Shown: positions 14,952 through 23,832, numbered from the stretch's first letter. The stretch is DNA of 43,452 nucleotides from Candidatus Auribacter fodinae (GCA_003599815.1 QZJZ01000007.1:1-43452), one strand, 5' to 3'. Program-made: numbers and translations. Notes: generated by a model not told the origin, from the sequence alone.

Positions 14952-16454
14952 TCAGCGATCTGATTCTCCGCGGTACATGTTCATTACTTTTAGATATCGG
15001 TTTTCATCGCCGAGTGATTTAAAAATAGTTTGAGCTTCCAGAAAATACTTTTCCGCGTTTGAGGAATCGCCCTTTTCCCGGTGAGATGCCGCCAGCTCCG
15101 ATAACAATAACCCCTGCATTCGTTTGGTGGGTTTTTTATCTTCAGGGTTTAGTTGTGCAAGCGCTTTATTGTAGTATGATATCGATTTGTCATAGTCTTC
15201 AAGGCGGGTGTATATTTTGCCGAGGGTTCGGTATATGTCCACCACGCCCCGGTAGTTGTAATAACCGACCGCGAAACTTCGCCTCTGCCAGAGGTCGAGC
15301 GCTTTTTTCGCGTGTTCCAGAGCGCTGTACGGGTCATCGGTATCAAGAAACACGTTCGCGCGGTAATTATAGGTCATGGCGAGGCATGCCTGCGCGAACG
15401 ATGTTTTGTCTTCTTCCTTGGGCGCTAAGATCCTGCGTTTCTCGACTTTTTCAAGAAGCGATATGGCTGTCGTCAGGTAAATATGCGATTTGTTGTAATT
15501 GTTCTGCATCCACGCTATGTATCCAAGCTGGGCATAGATATACCCGCTCTGGGGCTGTTTTTTCAGCGACATGAGAAAATATTTTTCCGCGTATGTCAGA
15601 CTGCCGAGCAGGAGGTAGTTGTTCGCTATGTTGGATAACAGGTCTGGATCCTGCAACCCGGTTTTCAGTGCGAGCAGGTTGTAGTCAAGCGATGTCGCGG
15701 TGTTATTCATCATATTATATAATGCCCCGATATTGAGCAGGTAGCACCCGAGCAGTTGTTTGTCGGACAATTGATGCTGGTACTCGGCGTTAAATCCCCT
15801 CAGCGCTATTTTTTCCTTGTATTCGTCATCAGGGAAAAAGTAGCCACCGTGCGTTGTCTCAATATTTAAGTTCTCGCCGTTTTCCGTGTGGCGCACATAA
15901 ATATGCTGAGGTATAGCCACGCTGTGTAACGGTATTCCTGTCCGGCGGGCGAGGCTGATGTAAAGAATAGACAGGCTGAGGCAGTTTCCTTTTTTTTCAG
16001 CCAGCAAACGGGAAAAATCCGTATCTTCCATCCGCCATACGTTCAGGTACTCCCTGCTGGAGTAATCCTTCCATAACGGTTTCGGGCAATGGAACCCTTC
16101 CGCCCACAGGAAATCGCTCAGCGCATTAACTTTATCGCTGACATTCCTTTTTGATTCGATTTTCGGCCTGATCTTATCCGCGTACCGGTCAAGCAGTGCG
16201 CAGTTCGCCTGTATGTCTGTGGCATCGTTGATGGTACTTGTCACAATCAGGACCGCTTTCGCAATATCGAACTGTTCATCAGGCAGATCAAGAAGGTTTT
16301 CGACTTCCTGAAGCGTATTCCTGTACGTTATATCGGGTTGCGGTTTGACAAAAATTTGGTTTTGAGGCGAATGTGAAAGGTTTTGTTGAGTTTGAGCACA
16401 GCCTGAAAGCAGTATCGCTGATAGTATGAGCGCTGTTAAATTGTAACGTATCAA
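14952..16454 (-). CDS. Lipoprotein with SirB1-like transglutaminase region and TPR repeats
   Basis: A 500-residue lipoprotein. The signal peptide ends in the lipobox LLSGC with lipid-carrying Cys19. Residues about 55-205 resemble the SirB1/transglutaminase-like fold: GNCLSLSILYISLARRTGIP contains Cys158, IPQHIYVR carries His184, and NIETTHGG follows, in the order expected for a catalytic Cys-His-acid set. The C-terminal half (about 235-490) consists of TPR repeats, including AEKYFL and YYNKALAQL units. Combining a protease-like fold with TPRs on the outside of a membrane suggests a protein-assembly or scaffold role. Whether the catalytic set is active is not known. A promoter lies at 16528-16557. 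Confidence 0.88.
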   Translation of the reverse strand: MIRYNLTALILSAILLSGCAQTQQNLSHSPQNQIFVKPQPDITYRNTLQEVENLLDLPDEQFDIAKAVLIVTSTINDATDIQANCALLDRYADKIRPKIESKRNVSDKVNALSDFLWAEGFHCPKPLWKDYSSREYLNVWRMEDTDFSRLLAEKKGNCLSLSILYISLARRTGIPLHSVAIPQHIYVRHTENGENLNIETTHGGYFFPDDEYKEKIALRGFNAEYQHQLSDKQLLGCYLLNIGALYNMMNNTATSLDYNLLALKTGLQDPDLLSNIANNYLLLGSLTYAEKYFLMSLKKQPQSGYIYAQLGYIAWMQNNYNKSHIYLTTAISLLEKVEKRRILAPKEEDKTSFAQACLAMTYNYRANVFLDTDDPYSALEHAKKALDLWQRRSFAVGYYNYRGVVDIYRTLGKIYTRLEDYDKSISYYNKALAQLNPEDKKPTKRMQGLLLSELAASHREKGDSSNAEKYFLEAQTIFKSLGDENRYLKVMNMYRGESDR

Positions 16455-16527
16455 TATGTGTTCCTTTGTTGGAATTAAGCGTTACCGGGATTTGCCGCAT
16501 GTCCCGGAGCAGTATATAGAACGAGAC

Positions 16528-16557
16528 ATTATATGTTTTTATAACAGTATTTTACAA
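16528..16557 (-). promoter_or_regulatory. Promoter of the transglutaminase-like lipoprotein gene
   Basis: Minus-strand TTGTAA (16552-16557), 18-base spacer, TATAAT (16528-16533), about 75 bases upstream of the start codon. Confidence 0.5.
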
Positions 16558-16666
16558 GTTTAAAACAGGGTGTATTGTCATAAATAATCATAACCTTTTC
16601 TGCTGGAATAAATAACATAAAAATAACTGTTTATGGGGAGTAATGCGGCTGTTCTTAAAAGATGCT

Positions 16667-16694
16667 TGACTGTTAATCGGATGGTGATATATTG
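16667..16694 (+). promoter_or_regulatory. Promoter of the small membrane protein and ppiD-like genes
   Basis: TTGACT (16667-16672), 16-base spacer and TATATT (16689-16694). It predicts a 5' leader of about 130 bases before the ATG at 16830. The remainder of the gap from 16558 shows no other feature. Confidence 0.55.
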
Positions 16695-16829
16695 TTATAC
16701 TAATTATGTGTGGGTTTTTCCGGCGACGCAAAAATAATGGCTGTTTTTGTATTTTTCAGTCAAGTGATTGCGTTACTGTGACGACCTGAAATAACAGATT
16801 ACAGTCTGCGAACAAAACAGATACGGTAA

Positions 16830-17099
16830 ATGACTGAGAAAAACAGCAAAGAAAACGCTCAGATGGTTCAATCCGGCGGGGAAAGCGTATCTCCCGGAGA
16901 TACTGCCGCAGATAAATGCCCTCGCGCTGAAATAAATACGGATGCCGGCACTGCTTCCGCTCCGTCCGGAAAGACGGGGTTTGCCTCTGCGTGTTTATCC
17001 TTTGTTCGAAAATATGATGCTGAAATTCGCCTGTCAATCCTCATTCTGTATGTAATATCGCTGGTTATCGCGGCAGTGATTGAACTCCTGGAACATTAA
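16830..17099 (+). CDS. Small single-pass membrane protein upstream of the PpiD-like foldase
   Basis: An 89-residue protein with a polar, low-complexity N-terminal 60 residues and one C-terminal membrane helix (about 68-85, LSILILYVISLVIAAVIELL). The orientation is probably tail-anchored. The ribosome site is weak (ACGGTAA just upstream). It lies 56 bases before the PpiD-like gene, downstream of a good promoter, so the two are likely cotranscribed. I do not recognise a family. A competing minus-strand frame exists, but the membrane segment and context favour this one. Confidence 0.6.
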   Translation: MTEKNSKENAQMVQSGGESVSPGDTAADKCPRAEINTDAGTASAPSGKTGFASACLSFVRKYDAEIRLSILILYVISLVIAAVIELLEH

Positions 17100-17155
17100 T
17101 ATTTTTCTATACAATAATTATAACTGATAAACTAAGAAAAGGAGTTGTTCTTATC

Positions 17156-19033
17156 ATGATTACATATATGCGTAAACGGATGAAAATGATTTTTATCATC
17201 ATTCTGCTGGCTATTATTCCCGGGTTTACCCTGTGGGGAATCGTTTCTGTGGTGCGCGCGCCCAGAGAACAGGCGATGGGAGAGATCAATGGGCGCAAGG
17301 TACTGGAAAATGAGTACCGTCAGGCATACCTTGCCACATACTGGAACGCACGCCTTTCCAATAGACAGCTTGAAGGCGACCAGCTGAACGAAATGGCGTG
17401 GAACCGGCTCATTATGCTTGATGAAGCGAAAAAGTACGGGCTGTCTGTCAGTGATGAGGAAGTCGCACGCTTCCTGCACCGTATTTTCCGCCGGAATAAT
17501 ATGTTTGACAAACAGCTGTACATTGAAATACTCCGCCGTGAAAATATATCTCCCGCAATGTACGAGGAGGAAACCCGCAAATCCTTGATTATCGAAAAGC
17601 TGAATGAAATTATGCTGGGCGGCGCGAAAGTATCCGATTATGAGGCGTACCTTGATTATGTCGCCGATAATGAGAAACTGACTATCGAATATGTGAAATT
17701 CGACGTAGGCAATTATATGGATTCGATCAAGCCCGACGCGCAGGATCTGGAATCGTTCTATCAGGAAAACAGCGAAAAGTACAAAAAGCCTGATGAAGTG
17801 AACGCGAAATACGTTGAAGTGCTCTTTGCCGATCATATGCCTGAAGAAGAAATCTCCGATAACGATGCCCGCGCCTATTACGATAACAATACGAGCGAAT
17901 ATGTACAGCAAAAAGAAGTCAAAGCCCGCCACATATTGTTGAAGTTAGATGAGACTGCCGGTGACGATGTCGTGGAAAAAGTGCGTGCCAGTGCACAGGA
18001 AATACTGGATAAAGCCCTTGCCGGAGAGGATTTCGCCGAACTTGCCAAACAATATTCCGAAGGCCCCACCGGCCCGAACGGCGGCGACCTTGGGTTCTTT
18101 GGGCGCGGCGCGATGGTAAAGCCCTTTGAAGACGCGGCTTTTGAAACTCCTGCCGGTGAAATTTATCCGGAGCCGGTCAGAACTCGATTCGGGTTTCATA
18201 TTATTAAGGTGGACGAGGTAAAGGAAGAAGTCCAGAAATCGTTTGAAGAAGTTCAGGAAGAAGTAAAACAGAAAATAAAACAGTTGGCCGCTGAATCAGA
18301 AGCCCAGGCTGTTATTCAGGAAATATATTATAAGAGCGATGATCTCCGTACTATGGAACAAGCCGCCGCTGAATCAGGGATTGAAGTCAAGGAAACAGGT
18401 TTCTTTTCCAGTCCCTATGATATCCCGGGTGTAGGCGTTTCACAGGAATTCCGACAGAGTGCCTTTGAAGTGGACGCTTTCAACATCAGCCAGATAGTGG
18501 AAACCGATAAAGGCTATTATCTGGTCAGCCCCATAGAACGCCGGTCTGGTGTCATTCCCAACCTGACCGATGTGCTTGACGCTGTGGAACGGGCATATAA
18601 ACGCGATAAAGCGCTTGAGCTTGCTTCCGCTGATGCGGTCCAGGCGTCGTCTGCTATAAAAACAGCGATGGCAAATGAAAAGGTTACGTTTGCAGAGGCG
18701 GCGGAAAAAGCGGGATATAAAGCGGAAACCAGTACTGCTTTCTCACGCCGGTCGCCTGACCCGATACTGGGTTATGACCCTGAGCTGGGCAACACATTAT
18801 TTGTTCAGAAAGAAGGCGCTGTAACTGATCCTGTCAACACGTCCAATGGCGTACTTGTTGCGCACATTCTGAAATACGAAACGCCAACCAGAGAAGAGTT
18901 CGATGCCAAGAAAGATGATGTTCTCAAACAGTTTTCCTTTGAGAAGAAGTACATGGCGTTTCAGGAATGGTTCAATAAAATCAAACAGGATGCACGTTTG
19001 ATCGACCTGACAAAATACGGGAACCAGCAATAA
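17156..19033 (+). CDS. PpiD-like membrane-anchored peptidyl-prolyl isomerase
   Basis: A 625-residue protein with the architecture and length of PpiD. An N-terminal membrane anchor is at about 10-33, then a SurA-type N-terminal domain (about 40-175) and a parvulin rotamase domain (about 254-355) with KARHILLKL, GGDLGFFGRGAMVKPFEDAA and TRFGFHIIKVDE signatures. A long C-terminal chaperone region follows. It would act on the periplasmic side, helping outer-membrane or secreted proteins to fold after Sec export. An AGGAG ribosome site is 11 bases before the ATG at 17156; an in-frame ATG at 17168 is less well placed. Orthology to E. coli PpiD is likely but not proven. Confidence 0.9.
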   Translation: MITYMRKRMKMIFIIILLAIIPGFTLWGIVSVVRAPREQAMGEINGRKVLENEYRQAYLATYWNARLSNRQLEGDQLNEMAWNRLIMLDEAKKYGLSVSDEEVARFLHRIFRRNNMFDKQLYIEILRRENISPAMYEEETRKSLIIEKLNEIMLGGAKVSDYEAYLDYVADNEKLTIEYVKFDVGNYMDSIKPDAQDLESFYQENSEKYKKPDEVNAKYVEVLFADHMPEEEISDNDARAYYDNNTSEYVQQKEVKARHILLKLDETAGDDVVEKVRASAQEILDKALAGEDFAELAKQYSEGPTGPNGGDLGFFGRGAMVKPFEDAAFETPAGEIYPEPVRTRFGFHIIKVDEVKEEVQKSFEEVQEEVKQKIKQLAAESEAQAVIQEIYYKSDDLRTMEQAAAESGIEVKETGFFSSPYDIPGVGVSQEFRQSAFEVDAFNISQIVETDKGYYLVSPIERRSGVIPNLTDVLDAVERAYKRDKALELASADAVQASSAIKTAMANEKVTFAEAAEKAGYKAETSTAFSRRSPDPILGYDPELGNTLFVQKEGAVTDPVNTSNGVLVAHILKYETPTREEFDAKKDDVLKQFSFEKKYMAFQEWFNKIKQDARLIDLTKYGNQQ

Positions 19034-19090
19034 CCCGTTCGGGGTGCGGTGAAACACTGCATAATAATACGTATCACTGCAAGGCCTGTT

Positions 19091-19228
19091 CTTGGCGGAA
19101 AAGTCTCTGAATTTCTTTTTAAGCGGAGCGTCAGCGGTGCGGCGATCTCAAAATGAATAGAGCGGGGATTGCCACAGCCCCTTCGGGGCTTCGCAATGAC
19201 ATTCTTTTGTGATTTTTTATTGTTCGCA
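19091..19228 (-). repeat. Palindromic repeat, inverted orientation (copy D, partly degraded)
   Basis: Read on the minus strand it contains ACAAAAGAATGTCATTGCG, the GCCCC-GAA-GGGGC hairpin and GTGGCAATC, then the spacer CTCTATTCATTTTGAGATC, as in copy A. The second arm has lost its TGATGACA part. The outer end (TGCGAACAATAAAAAA) is a weak match to the terminal repeat. It sits between the convergent ppiD-like and nrdR genes. Confidence 0.75.
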
Positions 19229-19278
19229 GTCTGTTGTGACTTTTTTTTCGTTCTCAAGCGGTGGCGGTACTTCCGGTA

Positions 19279-19749
19279 TCAGGATATTGATTCTTTTTTC
19301 TCTGATAACAAGGTAAGAATGGTGTTCATGAACTGCGTGATATCGGTGAAGCGTTTATAGACCGATGCGTACCGGACATACGCCACTTCATCAAGCTGTT
19401 GAAGGTTATCCATGACCAGTTCGCCGATAACTTTGGTCGGTATCTCGCGCAGGTTTTTGTTCTCGATATAGCGTTCGACTTCCGAGGCGACTTCCTCGAT
19501 TTTATCGAGGCTGACCGGTCTTTTTTCGCAGGCGGTAGTCACGCCTTTGGTGATTTTCAGGCGGTCAAACAGTTCTTTGCGTCCGTCTTTTTTTATGACC
19601 ACGATATTCGGCCGTTCGAGTGTCTCATACGTGGTGAACCGGCGCTGGCAGTTGAGGCATTCCCTGCGCCTGCGGATTGATCTGCCGTCCTGACAGATAC
19701 GCGAATCGACAACTCGGTCCTCTAAAAATTTACAGAATGGGCACAGCAC
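19279..19749 (-). CDS. nrdR: Transcriptional repressor NrdR
   Basis: A 156-residue regulator of ribonucleotide reductase genes. The zinc ribbon has CPFC (Cys3, Cys6) and CLNC (Cys31, Cys34), with RRRRECLNCQRRFTTYE as the family signature; the ATP-cone domain covers about 47-137, starting IVVIKKDGRKE. The length is typical. The start is GTG at 19749, with an AGGGAG ribosome site 8 bases before. It is alone; no ribonucleotide reductase gene is in the window. NrdR senses ATP/dATP and represses nrd operons by binding paired NrdR boxes. Confidence 0.96.
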   Translation of the reverse strand: MLCPFCKFLEDRVVDSRICQDGRSIRRRRECLNCQRRFTTYETLERPNIVVIKKDGRKELFDRLKITKGVTTACEKRPVSLDKIEEVASEVERYIENKNLREIPTKVIGELVMDNLQQLDEVAYVRYASVYKRFTDITQFMNTILTLLSEKKESIS

Positions 19750-19782
19750 GGATTCTTCTCCCTGAGTATTTATTTAGCGGTT

Positions 19783-19810
19783 ACTATACCATATATTTTA
19801 TAATAAGCAA
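19783..19810 (-). promoter_or_regulatory. Promoter of nrdR
   Basis: Minus-strand TTGCTT (19805-19810), 16-base spacer, TATAGT (19783-19788) with a TGG just upstream of the -10 (extended -10). The 11-mer TATGGTATAGT is identical to the one before the sigma factor gene. Confidence 0.5.
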
Positions 19811-19896
19811 ACAGTGATTTCTGTGTACAATGACATTATTTTATGGTAATTCCAATAGATGGATATGTTCACTCTGTTTGTAAGGATTAAACGGTG

Positions 19897-20550
19897 ATGC
19901 GCCATGTACTGCCGCTCTGCGCGGCAATAATTATATGCTGTTTCTGTGTAAGTAACCTGTCCGCGGATCAGCCCGCAGGGGTCGACCCGTCCATCATTTC
20001 GTCTTTTCAGCAAATCTCAGATCGGATTGAAGCGTTTGATTCGTACCAGTACCGCCTGATTAACGTCACTGTGAAGAACAAAAAAGCCCGGCGAAACGAG
20101 ATGATGTTTTACTACCGCAAGCCCACTGCCATACGCATAGAGTGGATTGGGCCTAAACGTTTGCGCGGGCAGATCGCTGTGTACAACAACGGCGGAATGA
20201 AGGTGGTCCCGGCGTGGCTCCCGTTTCCTATCGCGGTTGACCCTGATTCGGACATGGGCAAAGGCGACGGGAATTATCCGATTTATAATTCCAGCATCGG
20301 TGCGCTGATGCGTCAGGTTATCAGTGATATGTCCCGGGCATCGAACGCGCGTATTCTCGAAGATGCGGAGGAATTCATTGTATATGAAGTTGTTAATGAC
20401 TCTAACCGGGCGCTTATTAAAATTGACAAAGCTACAGGCCTTCCCCTGTTTATAGAACAGTATGATTTAAACGGGCAATTGGTTGACGGAGGCTACTTTT
20501 CCCATTTCGAATCCGGACATCAGTACCCGGATGATTTCTTTAACCTGTAA
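19897..20550 (+). CDS. LolA-like periplasmic protein
   Basis: A 217-residue secreted protein. The N-terminal signal peptide (about 1-24, hydrophobic with CCFCVSNLSA) is followed by a beta-rich domain whose order fits the LolA/outer-membrane lipoprotein-sorting fold: FDSYQYRLINVTVKNKK, a MMFYYRKPTAIRIEW strand, LPLFIEQYDLNGQLV, then YFSHFESG. LolA-type proteins carry lipoproteins or lipids between membranes; the divergent sequence makes direct LolA function uncertain. The start is taken at ATG 19897; GTG 19894 is equally possible, since AAGGA lies 7-10 bases upstream. It heads a plus-strand cluster of envelope genes. Confidence 0.75.
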   Translation: MRHVLPLCAAIIICCFCVSNLSADQPAGVDPSIISSFQQISDRIEAFDSYQYRLINVTVKNKKARRNEMMFYYRKPTAIRIEWIGPKRLRGQIAVYNNGGMKVVPAWLPFPIAVDPDSDMGKGDGNYPIYNSSIGALMRQVISDMSRASNARILEDAEEFIVYEVVNDSNRALIKIDKATGLPLFIEQYDLNGQLVDGGYFSHFESGHQYPDDFFNL

Positions 20551-20568
20551 CGGAAGGTGCGCGCGGAT

Positions 20569-21288
20569 ATGTCTGTTGAAGGATATTTACTTATTATTCC
20601 GCTGGCTGTCAGCCTGTGCATAGGATTGTTTCTAATCTGTCGGGGAGACAAAGCGTATCAGGCGCTGAACAAAGCGTTTTCGCTCTGGGTGCTCGGTAAC
20701 GCGTTCTGGTACGCGCAGTGGATTTTGGAAACCGTTAATATGGATATGAACAGGGCTCTGTTTCTGTTCCGTCTCCCTTTGATCGTTCAGCTGATGATCC
20801 CGTCTCTCTTCCTGTATTTTATCTTGCGGTTCGTAAACGACAGGATGACTATCCCCCGTATGTTGTTTCTCTGGGTACCCGCAATCCTTTTCGGTGTGCT
20901 GGTGATATTTGATTTTATGGGCTCAGACCTGATTATAGCTACGTTACGCTTGAATAATTATGGCGAGAATACGTATGGGGTGGTATACCGTCTTCCAGCA
21001 TTCCTGATCTGGCTTGTTTACTTTGTGTGGTATTCTGTATGGGGGGCCGGCGTCCTGTTGGCGCATGTGGTGCGTACGGCTGTGGTGTTTCATGATGCGT
21101 CTTTCCGTAACTTAGTGGCTCAAAGGACATTTTTGCTTGCATCGCTGAGCCTGCTGGCCTTTATTTTGGGCTTGACTCTGGATATTATTATCCCTATAGT
21201 GTATACTCGGGTTTTCCCTGTATCCAGTATAACCACGGTGTTTATGGTTGGATTTATGGGGCGGCTTCTTGTGTGTGTTGAACGATAA
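20569..21288 (+). CDS. Seven-helix membrane sensor module without kinase domain
   Basis: A 239-residue protein with about seven membrane helices, resembling the 'histidine kinase N-terminal 7TM' sensor region. No histidine kinase, cyclase or phosphatase domain follows; the protein ends after the last helix. The start ATG at 20569 is preferred over GTG 20557 because GGAAGG lies about 11 bases upstream. An STAS protein begins 11 bases downstream, which may link membrane sensing to a partner-switching pathway, but this is inference. The ligand is unknown. Confidence 0.75.
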   Translation: MSVEGYLLIIPLAVSLCIGLFLICRGDKAYQALNKAFSLWVLGNAFWYAQWILETVNMDMNRALFLFRLPLIVQLMIPSLFLYFILRFVNDRMTIPRMLFLWVPAILFGVLVIFDFMGSDLIIATLRLNNYGENTYGVVYRLPAFLIWLVYFVWYSVWGAGVLLAHVVRTAVVFHDASFRNLVAQRTFLLASLSLLAFILGLTLDIIIPIVYTRVFPVSSITTVFMVGFMGRLLVCVER

Positions 21289-21299
21289 GGCAGATAGGT

Positions 21300-21653
21300 A
21301 TGAATTATTCCATAGATACGTCTAACTCATATACCGTAATCAGGGTCGAAGGGGAAATGGCTGTACCGGAGTGCACCGCTTTTTTGCATGTGCTTGAAGA
21401 ACGGCTCTCTTCCATCACAAAACCGGTCATTATGGATATGGAGCGGGTGTCTTATATCGACAGCCGCGGGCTGGGAGCGCTGGTTCTTTTGCATACCCGG
21501 TCACGAAAAGCGGGGCAGGCGTTCCTTATCTCAGGCGTTGTTCCGGCGGTGCTTAAGGTTATTAAACTGACTGCTCTTGACGCGGTGTTTTCCTTGTATC
21601 CCACATTTTCCCAAGCGGCCGCGTCATTGCCGGGACATGAGGAATCAGAGTGA
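21300..21653 (+). CDS. STAS-domain anti-sigma factor antagonist
   Basis: A 117-residue STAS protein. The phosphorylatable serine is Ser55 in the motif DSRGLGAL, with the preceding strand KPVIMDMERVSYI. This is the layout of SpoIIAA/RsbV-type antagonists, which bind an anti-sigma factor kinase when unphosphorylated. No anti-sigma kinase or PP2C phosphatase is encoded in the window. Its stop overlaps the start of the GT39 gene (TGATG), so it is coupled to lipid-glycosyltransferase genes, an unusual pairing. Confidence 0.92.
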   Translation: MNYSIDTSNSYTVIRVEGEMAVPECTAFLHVLEERLSSITKPVIMDMERVSYIDSRGLGALVLLHTRSRKAGQAFLISGVVPAVLKVIKLTALDAVFSLYPTFSQAAASLPGHEESE

Positions 21654-23119
21654 TGCCTGAACAGCGTCAGGTGGCGTTTCACCTGCTGATTATTACGTGT
21701 ATTGGTGTGATATTGTTCTGCGGCGGTATCGGCATCCGTGATTTCTGGGGTACAACCGAAGGGCGGACAGCTCAGATTACCCGCGAAATGATCGAATCCG
21801 GCGACTGGGTACTACCGCACCTCAACGGCGAGCCGAGGCTTACAAAACCGCCTTTGTTTTTCTGGGCAACCTCATTATCCGCGATTATTCTTTCCGGCGG
21901 GGAAGTGCGCGAGTGGACAACCCGCCTTCCTGCGGCATTGTCCGCCGTGCTGATGCTTCTTATGATCTACGGTATCGGGCGCCGGCTGTATAACTGGCAA
22001 TCAGGTTTGTTAGCCGCGTTTATACTTGCTACAGCATACCGTTTTTTCTGGCAGGCTCAACAGGCGTCTCTGGATATGATGTTCGCGATGTGGGTAACCG
22101 GCGGCATTCTCTTTTTTGTGTATGCGCTGACGTCTGACGGCAGTGAGAAAAAATGGTTTTACCGGCTCATGTACCTTTTTCTCGGCGCGGGGCTGATGAC
22201 CAAAGGCCCCGTCGCTCTCATAATTCATTTTCTCGGTGTTATAACTTATCTTATATGGACAAAACGCCTGTCCGAATTGAAACGGATACGCGTCATCGAA
22301 GGAATAATCATCATGGCGCTGATAGTCGCTCCATGGGTGTATTGCGTCAGTACCCGTATCGACACGGCGTTCGGGGTGTTTTATCACGAGACAGTGACCC
22401 GTTTCAGCGACGGGTTCGATCATGTCAGGCCGTTTTATTATTATGTGTTTCAGACACCAGCCTGCCTTCTGCCGTGGGGCGTACTGCTTCCTTTGTTCTT
22501 CTGGGATTCTATCCGTCGCAGATATTTTGTGAAATTCGCCTTTGAATTGTCGTTTACCATACCAATGATAGTGTTTTTTTCGTTTTGCCAGTCAAAACAG
22601 TCTCATTATATTATACCGCTGTATCCGTATTTTGTCCTTCTGCTGGCGCGGTATATTCTTGATTATTTGCCCGGCGCCTTTGCCGATGGAAAGATAGGCG
22701 CCTTTATCAGGGCGCTTTATTCACGGCGAATTGCATATAGAAGTATTTTTCTAGTGCTCTTTTTCGGGTATTGTGGTGTAATCTGTTTGTTACCGTTTCT
22801 GAACAGATCATATTCTGCGGTTGAGTTTGCCCGTCAGGTGAATGATCTCGTCCCCGCAGACAACCGGCTCATGAGTTACCAGTTTTCACGTCCGTATGTG
22901 GTGTTCTATCTTCACAGGCAGGTACCTGAAGTATCTGCTGAAAAGGAACTGAGGGCGGCGCTGAACAGCGATGAAGCGGTCTATGTTATTATTCGTGAGG
23001 AACATTATCGGAAGTTTAACGGGTTGAACGCGGATGTGGTCATGCGCGCGGAAAATGTGACCAAAAAGAAGAGGCATGTTGTTGTATTGAAAAGTCGAAC
23101 GGAGGAGAGGAGCGGGTGA
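21653..23119 (+). CDS. GT39/ArnT-like membrane glycosyltransferase
   Basis: A 488-residue polytopic protein (about 11 helices). The first periplasmic loop carries RDFWGTTEGRTAQITREM followed by GEPRLTKPPLFFW, the pattern of GT39/GT83 enzymes such as ArnT, which transfer sugars from polyprenyl phosphate donors to lipid A or proteins. Later segments SHYIIPLYPYF also fit. The start ATG at 21653 overlaps the STAS stop. The downstream GT2 (23116) and LAB_N genes overlap in turn, forming a set that would make the polyprenyl-linked donor and use it for envelope lipid modification. The sugar is unknown. Confidence 0.9.
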   Translation: MPEQRQVAFHLLIITCIGVILFCGGIGIRDFWGTTEGRTAQITREMIESGDWVLPHLNGEPRLTKPPLFFWATSLSAIILSGGEVREWTTRLPAALSAVLMLLMIYGIGRRLYNWQSGLLAAFILATAYRFFWQAQQASLDMMFAMWVTGGILFFVYALTSDGSEKKWFYRLMYLFLGAGLMTKGPVALIIHFLGVITYLIWTKRLSELKRIRVIEGIIIMALIVAPWVYCVSTRIDTAFGVFYHETVTRFSDGFDHVRPFYYYVFQTPACLLPWGVLLPLFFWDSIRRRYFVKFAFELSFTIPMIVFFSFCQSKQSHYIIPLYPYFVLLLARYILDYLPGAFADGKIGAFIRALYSRRIAYRSIFLVLFFGYCGVICLLPFLNRSYSAVEFARQVNDLVPADNRLMSYQFSRPYVVFYLHRQVPEVSAEKELRAALNSDEAVYVIIREEHYRKFNGLNADVVMRAENVTKKKRHVVVLKSRTEERSG

Positions 23120-23832
23120 AAACTGTAGATATATCGGTTATCGTGCCGGCGTACAATGAAGTGGGTAATGTGCAGGCGCTGGCGGATGAGGTAACCGCGG
23201 TGATGAAAAAAATAAAAAAGGAATACGAAATCCTGTTCGTGGATGACGGCAGTACTGACGGCACTGCGGAAAAATTGCAGGAAATGGCTCAGTCCGACTC
23301 TGCTGTCAGGGCGATTCGTTTTGCCCGCAACCACGGGCAGAGCGCCGCTCTTGCCGCCGGGTTCCGATATGCGCGCGGTTCGGTTTTTGTCCTGATGGAC
23401 GCTGACCTGCAGAACGACCCAGCCGATATCCCGCATATGCTCGCCCAGCTTGATACGTATGACGCTGTGTGCGGATGGCGGCGTACCAGGCAGGATGACT
23501 TTGTTAAGCGTATCTCCTCTAAAATAGCGAATGCCGTCCGTAACTGGGCGACAAACGAGCAGATCCATGATACCGGGTGCGCACTGAAATTATTTAAACG
23601 GGAATGCGTGCACAACATAAAACTGTATCATGGCCTTCACCGTTTTATTCCTACCCTGATTAAGATTGAAGGGTATAACGTTGTGGAAGTTAAAGTGAAC
23701 CACCGCCCCCGTACGAACGGGATATCCAAATACAATATCGGAAACAGGCTGTTCTGTTCGTTATATGACCTTGTCGCAGTGAGATGGATGATGAAACGCC
23801 AGATCAGATTTGCGGAGGATGTTCTCGAATGA
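23116..23832 (+). CDS. Family 2 glycosyltransferase, ArnC/DPM1-like
   Basis: A 238-residue GT2 enzyme. VPAYNEVGNV near the start, DDGSTDGT at about 43-50, and MDADLQNDP near 94-102 are the donor and metal motifs, with DTGCALKLFKRE as the later family element. It probably loads a sugar onto polyprenyl phosphate for the GT39 enzyme next to it. It starts at GTG 23116, overlapping the previous gene by four bases (GTGA), and ends in an ATGA overlap with LAB_N. No membrane helices are visible at the C-terminus, unlike many ArnC proteins. Confidence 0.93.
   Translation: MKTVDISVIVPAYNEVGNVQALADEVTAVMKKIKKEYEILFVDDGSTDGTAEKLQEMAQSDSAVRAIRFARNHGQSAALAAGFRYARGSVFVLMDADLQNDPADIPHMLAQLDTYDAVCGWRRTRQDDFVKRISSKIANAVRNWATNEQIHDTGCALKLFKRECVHNIKLYHGLHRFIPTLIKIEGYNVVEVKVNHRPRTNGISKYNIGNRLFCSLYDLVAVRWMMKRQIRFAEDVLE

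Noticed and set aside
16558..16829. Riboswitch in the leader of the small membrane protein gene
   Set aside because: I saw a promoter but no conserved riboswitch core that I recognise.
16756..17037. Minus-strand frame of 93 codons at the small membrane protein
   Set aside because: It has no membrane segment or ribosome site and lies opposite the promoter-driven plus-strand gene.
17132..17932. Minus-strand open frame of 266 codons opposite the ppiD-like gene
   Set aside because: The plus-strand gene has clear PpiD domains; the antisense peptide is rich in F, H and I from complementary codons and matches no family.
23005..23568. Minus-strand open frame opposite the GT2 gene
   Set aside because: The GT2 motifs are on the plus strand and the antisense frame has no ribosome site or domain.
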